35,547 bases of DNA from an archaeon. Lineage in GTDB: Archaea; Nanobdellota; Nanobdellia; Pacearchaeales; JAPDKA01. This document shows, one piece after another, positions 33,486 to 35,547 of the stretch. Below the pieces are notes generated by a model. The model searched no databases. It was not told the origin of the DNA and saw only the letters and a program-made list of their open reading frames with translations. The DNA lies in assembly GCA_029258825.1 (NCBI GenBank), contig JAPDKA010000001.1:1-35547 (forward strand), in the 5' to 3' direction. How positions within the stretch are numbered: position 1 is the first letter of the stretch; the number at the start of each line of letters is the position of its first letter. The translations under genes and the position numbers were made by a program.

Positions 33486-33493
33486 TTTATAAA
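33486..33493 (-). promoter_or_regulatory. Archaeal TATA box for the small coiled-coil gene
   Basis: TTTATAAA (identical on both strands), centred about 27 bp upstream of the minus-strand start at 33462. Confidence 0.6.
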
Positions 33494-33544
33494 GGTTACT
33501 GAAATATAAGATAAGAATAAAAAAATTATTTGAATATTTTAAGA

Positions 33545-34336
33545 TTATCCATCTTTCCACGCCCAAGTTGTTAAATGTTTAGGATAGCCGGTTTTAACAT
33601 TATACCCTAAATCTTTAAGAATTTTTTCAATTTTCTTATAAGTCTGTTCACCATCTCTTTGATGATAAGAAGCAATCGCCAAAAAAGGATTTCCGATTTT
33701 TAAAAGGTCTCTCATCCCATTTAATGCCTCGATTTCTGCCCCTTCAATATCCATTTTGATGAATGAGATTCTTTTAGGATTTATTTTCATCCTTTTTAAT
33801 TCTGAATCCAAATCCGTAACCTCTATTACCTCCTCACCAGTTTTATCTATTTTACCTCCCAAACCAGTTCCAGAAAAATGTAGAAATGCTTTTTTATTCC
33901 AAACTCCTTTTTTTATTACCTTTACATTTTTACAATTATTCAACTTCAGATTTTCCATTAAAATATTTAAATTACCTTTTTCTGGCTCAAAGGCATACAC
34001 TCTACCACTCATACCAACTTTCTTACTTGCGTAAATAGTAAAAGCTCCATGAAAAGCACCAAGATCTAATACATAATCGCCTTTTTGAAGCTTTCTTTTT
34101 GCAATATAACCAGGAAGTTCTGTCCAAAAAAAAGGAATACTTTCAACTAAATAATAAGGTTTAGTATACATTTTCCTCTTTTCTCTGAATAATTTAAATT
34201 TATACTCCTCCCCACCAAAAAAAACTGAAACATAATTTTCTTTTTTGTTCCATTTATGAGGATATTTTCTATATGCTAAGTATTTATAGTAAACTTCTTT
34301 CAAAAAATTATATAAAAAATTATTTCTAAGTTTCAT
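33545..34336 (-). CDS. FkbM-family methyltransferase
   Basis: 263 residues. The SAM-binding motif is GDYVLDLGAFHGAFTIYASKKVG, followed by VYAFEPEKGNLNILMENLKLN, and the FkbM signature is FIKMDIEGAEIEALNGM. These enzymes O-methylate sugars or similar acceptors. With the adjacent GT9 gene (4-nt overlap) and the flippase to the left, a role in decorating surface glycans is likely. G+C is very low. The C-terminus (GYNVKTGYPKHLTTWAWK) has some similarity to the partial gene at the right edge. Confidence 0.88.
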   Translation of the reverse strand: MKLRNNFLYNFLKEVYYKYLAYRKYPHKWNKKENYVSVFFGGEEYKFKLFREKRKMYTKPYYLVESIPFFWTELPGYIAKRKLQKGDYVLDLGAFHGAFTIYASKKVGMSGRVYAFEPEKGNLNILMENLKLNNCKNVKVIKKGVWNKKAFLHFSGTGLGGKIDKTGEEVIEVTDLDSELKRMKINPKRISFIKMDIEGAEIEALNGMRDLLKIGNPFLAIASYHQRDGEQTYKKIEKILKDLGYNVKTGYPKHLTTWAWKDG

Positions 34337-35403
34337 TGTACTTCTGTTAACATTTTGAAAATTTTATTAACAGTTATATTCTTCATACATCTAATAAAAA
34401 TTTTATTAGTACATTTTAAAGGAATTTTTCTATGATTTCTCTCCCTACATTTTTTATAGCATTTTTCACATCCTTTAAGATCTTGAATTACTCTGACCCT
34501 CTTTGGAGCCCATACTAAAGGATTACTTTGAGCAAACATGGCTATTGTTTTAACATTGCAGGCATTGGCAAGATGCATTAATCCACAATCATAAGTTAAA
34601 AACACTTTACACTGTTTAATTCTTTCAGCAACCTGATAAAGATTTTCAGAGAAAAAAATTTCTTCTTTTTTTAGATTTAACTTTTTTTTAATATTTTCTA
34701 ATTCCTCTTTTGAGCCAAAAAAGAGTATTTTGTATTTTTTCTTTTTTAGTTTTTTTATAAGCATGATATAATTTTCGATGGGCCACATAGGTCTGTATTC
34801 TTTGACTCCTGCAGAAAATCCGATTAATTTTTTCTTTTTCTTAATTTGTTTCTTAAAATATACTTTAAATGTAGATTTTACTTTATTAATTTTTAAAAAT
34901 TTCAACAATTCAAAATGAAGATCATAAATATTTTTATTCAATAAATCTGTTCTTGGTATTTCTATGTATTCATCTAATAAAAACCCATTTTTAAACTGAG
35001 AAAAACCTATTAAATTTTTTGCCCCAAGTTGTCTAAGTTCTCTTGCAACTTTAGAAGAAGGTTCTAAAAGAATACATATAGTTTTATCATCAAAATTTAT
35101 AGAATATACACTTGATTCCACTTTGTCAACAAAAGGGTAATTGTTTAGAAGGGGATGTAAATGCTCTTTACATACATATATGATTTTAGCATATGGAAAT
35201 TTTTTCTTTAGTGGTTTTAATAAAGAGGCTCCTACGATGAAATCTCCTATACTACCATCGGTAGGTCTTAAAATTACTATCTTTTTTGGATTTTCCGGAA
35301 AAATATGTCTCTTTTTTGGTTTCATTAATCCTCTTATAGAATTAAAGATTATTTGCATAAAATTTCTCAATCTTCTTAAATAGAGTATATTTTGAATTTT
35401 CAT
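34333..35403 (-). CDS. GT9-family glycosyltransferase (heptosyltransferase-like)
   Basis: 356 residues. The N-domain opens with IVILRPTDGSIGDFIVGASLLKPLKKKFP, the GT9 acceptor-site pattern (normally GD...). The C-domain has LIGFSAGVKEYRPMWPIENYIMLIKKL, FFGSKEELE and the signature YDCGLMHLANACNVKTIAMF. A cysteine-rich C-terminal stretch (GCEKCYKKCRERNHRKIPLKC) is also seen in many GT9 proteins. It would add a sugar, in bacteria a heptose, to a surface glycan; the donor here is unknown. Long lysine runs reflect the extreme AT content. Overlaps the FkbM gene by 4 nt. Confidence 0.85.
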   Translation of the reverse strand: MKIQNILYLRRLRNFMQIIFNSIRGLMKPKKRHIFPENPKKIVILRPTDGSIGDFIVGASLLKPLKKKFPYAKIIYVCKEHLHPLLNNYPFVDKVESSVYSINFDDKTICILLEPSSKVARELRQLGAKNLIGFSQFKNGFLLDEYIEIPRTDLLNKNIYDLHFELLKFLKINKVKSTFKVYFKKQIKKKKKLIGFSAGVKEYRPMWPIENYIMLIKKLKKKKYKILFFGSKEELENIKKKLNLKKEEIFFSENLYQVAERIKQCKVFLTYDCGLMHLANACNVKTIAMFAQSNPLVWAPKRVRVIQDLKGCEKCYKKCRERNHRKIPLKCTNKIFIRCMKNITVNKIFKMLTEVQ

Positions 35404-35416
35404 TTTGAAAACTATT

Positions 35417-35547
35417 TTAAGAGGAAGTATTATTTATTTTCCAACCATTTAGATAACCTGTTTTAATAAGTAAATCTTTTCCTATTGTTTTTGTTATAAT
35501 GTCCCTATATTTTTTTGGAAGTTCTTTTAAATATTTTGAGTTGACAT
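35417..35547 (-). CDS. C-terminal end of a further gene (runs off right edge)
   Basis: The minus strand is open from the window edge to a TAA at 35417-35419, encoding 42 residues that include SKYLKELPKKYRDIITKT and KTGYLNGWKIN. It ends 13 bp upstream of the GT9 start in the same direction, so it is probably part of the same operon. Too short to assign; the KTGY...W ending resembles the end of the FkbM protein, so another methyltransferase is possible. Confidence 0.5.
   Translation of the reverse strand, partial: VNSKYLKELPKKYRDIITKTIGKDLLIKTGYLNGWKINNTSS

Overview
The window reads as two genomes joined end to end. Positions 1 to about 24.3 kb are bacterial. They carry holA, secG, rplU, rpmA, gap-pgk-tpiA, hisC, a PorV/PorQ-like outer-membrane protein and secreted Ig-repeat proteins with gliding/type IX-like C-termini. 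Shine-Dalgarno sites (GGAGG) are strong, sigma70-type -35/-10 promoters are near perfect, and genes are packed with 4-nt overlaps. An FCB-group or WOR-3-like thermophilic candidate lineage would fit (GH57 enzyme, EndoQ), but I cannot fix the taxon. From about 25.8 kb to the end the sequence looks archaeal and DPANN-like. It has secF before secD, an archaeal-type PF01637 ATPase, TATA boxes about 26 bp upstream of start codons, no Shine-Dalgarno sites, and much lower G+C. Single lines counted by hand give 47% at 15301-15360, 33% at 24601-24660 and 20% at 34681-34740.

Layout of the bacterial part: a partial coiled-coil gene leaves on the left (minus strand). A plus-strand series follows: PLD-family nuclease, GH57 glycosidase, AzgA-like purine permease, M29-like peptidase, holA, zinc-ribbon coiled-coil protein, a 1563-residue secreted Ig-repeat protein and a PorV/PorQ-like protein. 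A lipoprotein gene converges on it. Then comes a perfect sigma70 promoter, an ambiguous leader of about 570 nt, and the long operon gap-pgk-tpiA-secG-rplU-rpmA-unknown-endoQ-HIT-PH protein. hisC and an MFS transporter face it on the minus strand. A coiled-coil membrane protein and an MNT-HEPN pair close the bacterial part.

The junction lies in or just after a secreted-protein gene (24067-25761). Its first ~95 codons look like the bacterial side. The rest has the codon use of the archaeal side but ends in a bacterial-type sorting domain. Base composition changes near 24.35 kb and gene content changes near 25.77 kb.

Archaeal part: secF-secD, a HEPN/wHTH-MNT pair preceded by three operator-like repeats, a YdjM-like membrane hydrolase, a flippase preceded by two palindromes 21 bp apart, an ATPase gene bracketed by a 34-bp direct repeat, a small coiled-coil protein, and a very AT-rich glycan cluster on the minus strand (FkbM methyltransferase, GT9 glycosyltransferase, and the end of another gene at the right edge).

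The most useful points for follow-up are the inter-domain junction (assembly chimera or transfer), the structured gap leader, apparently leaderless bacterial genes with consensus promoters, and the candidate operators in the archaeal half. No tRNA, rRNA or CRISPR array was seen.
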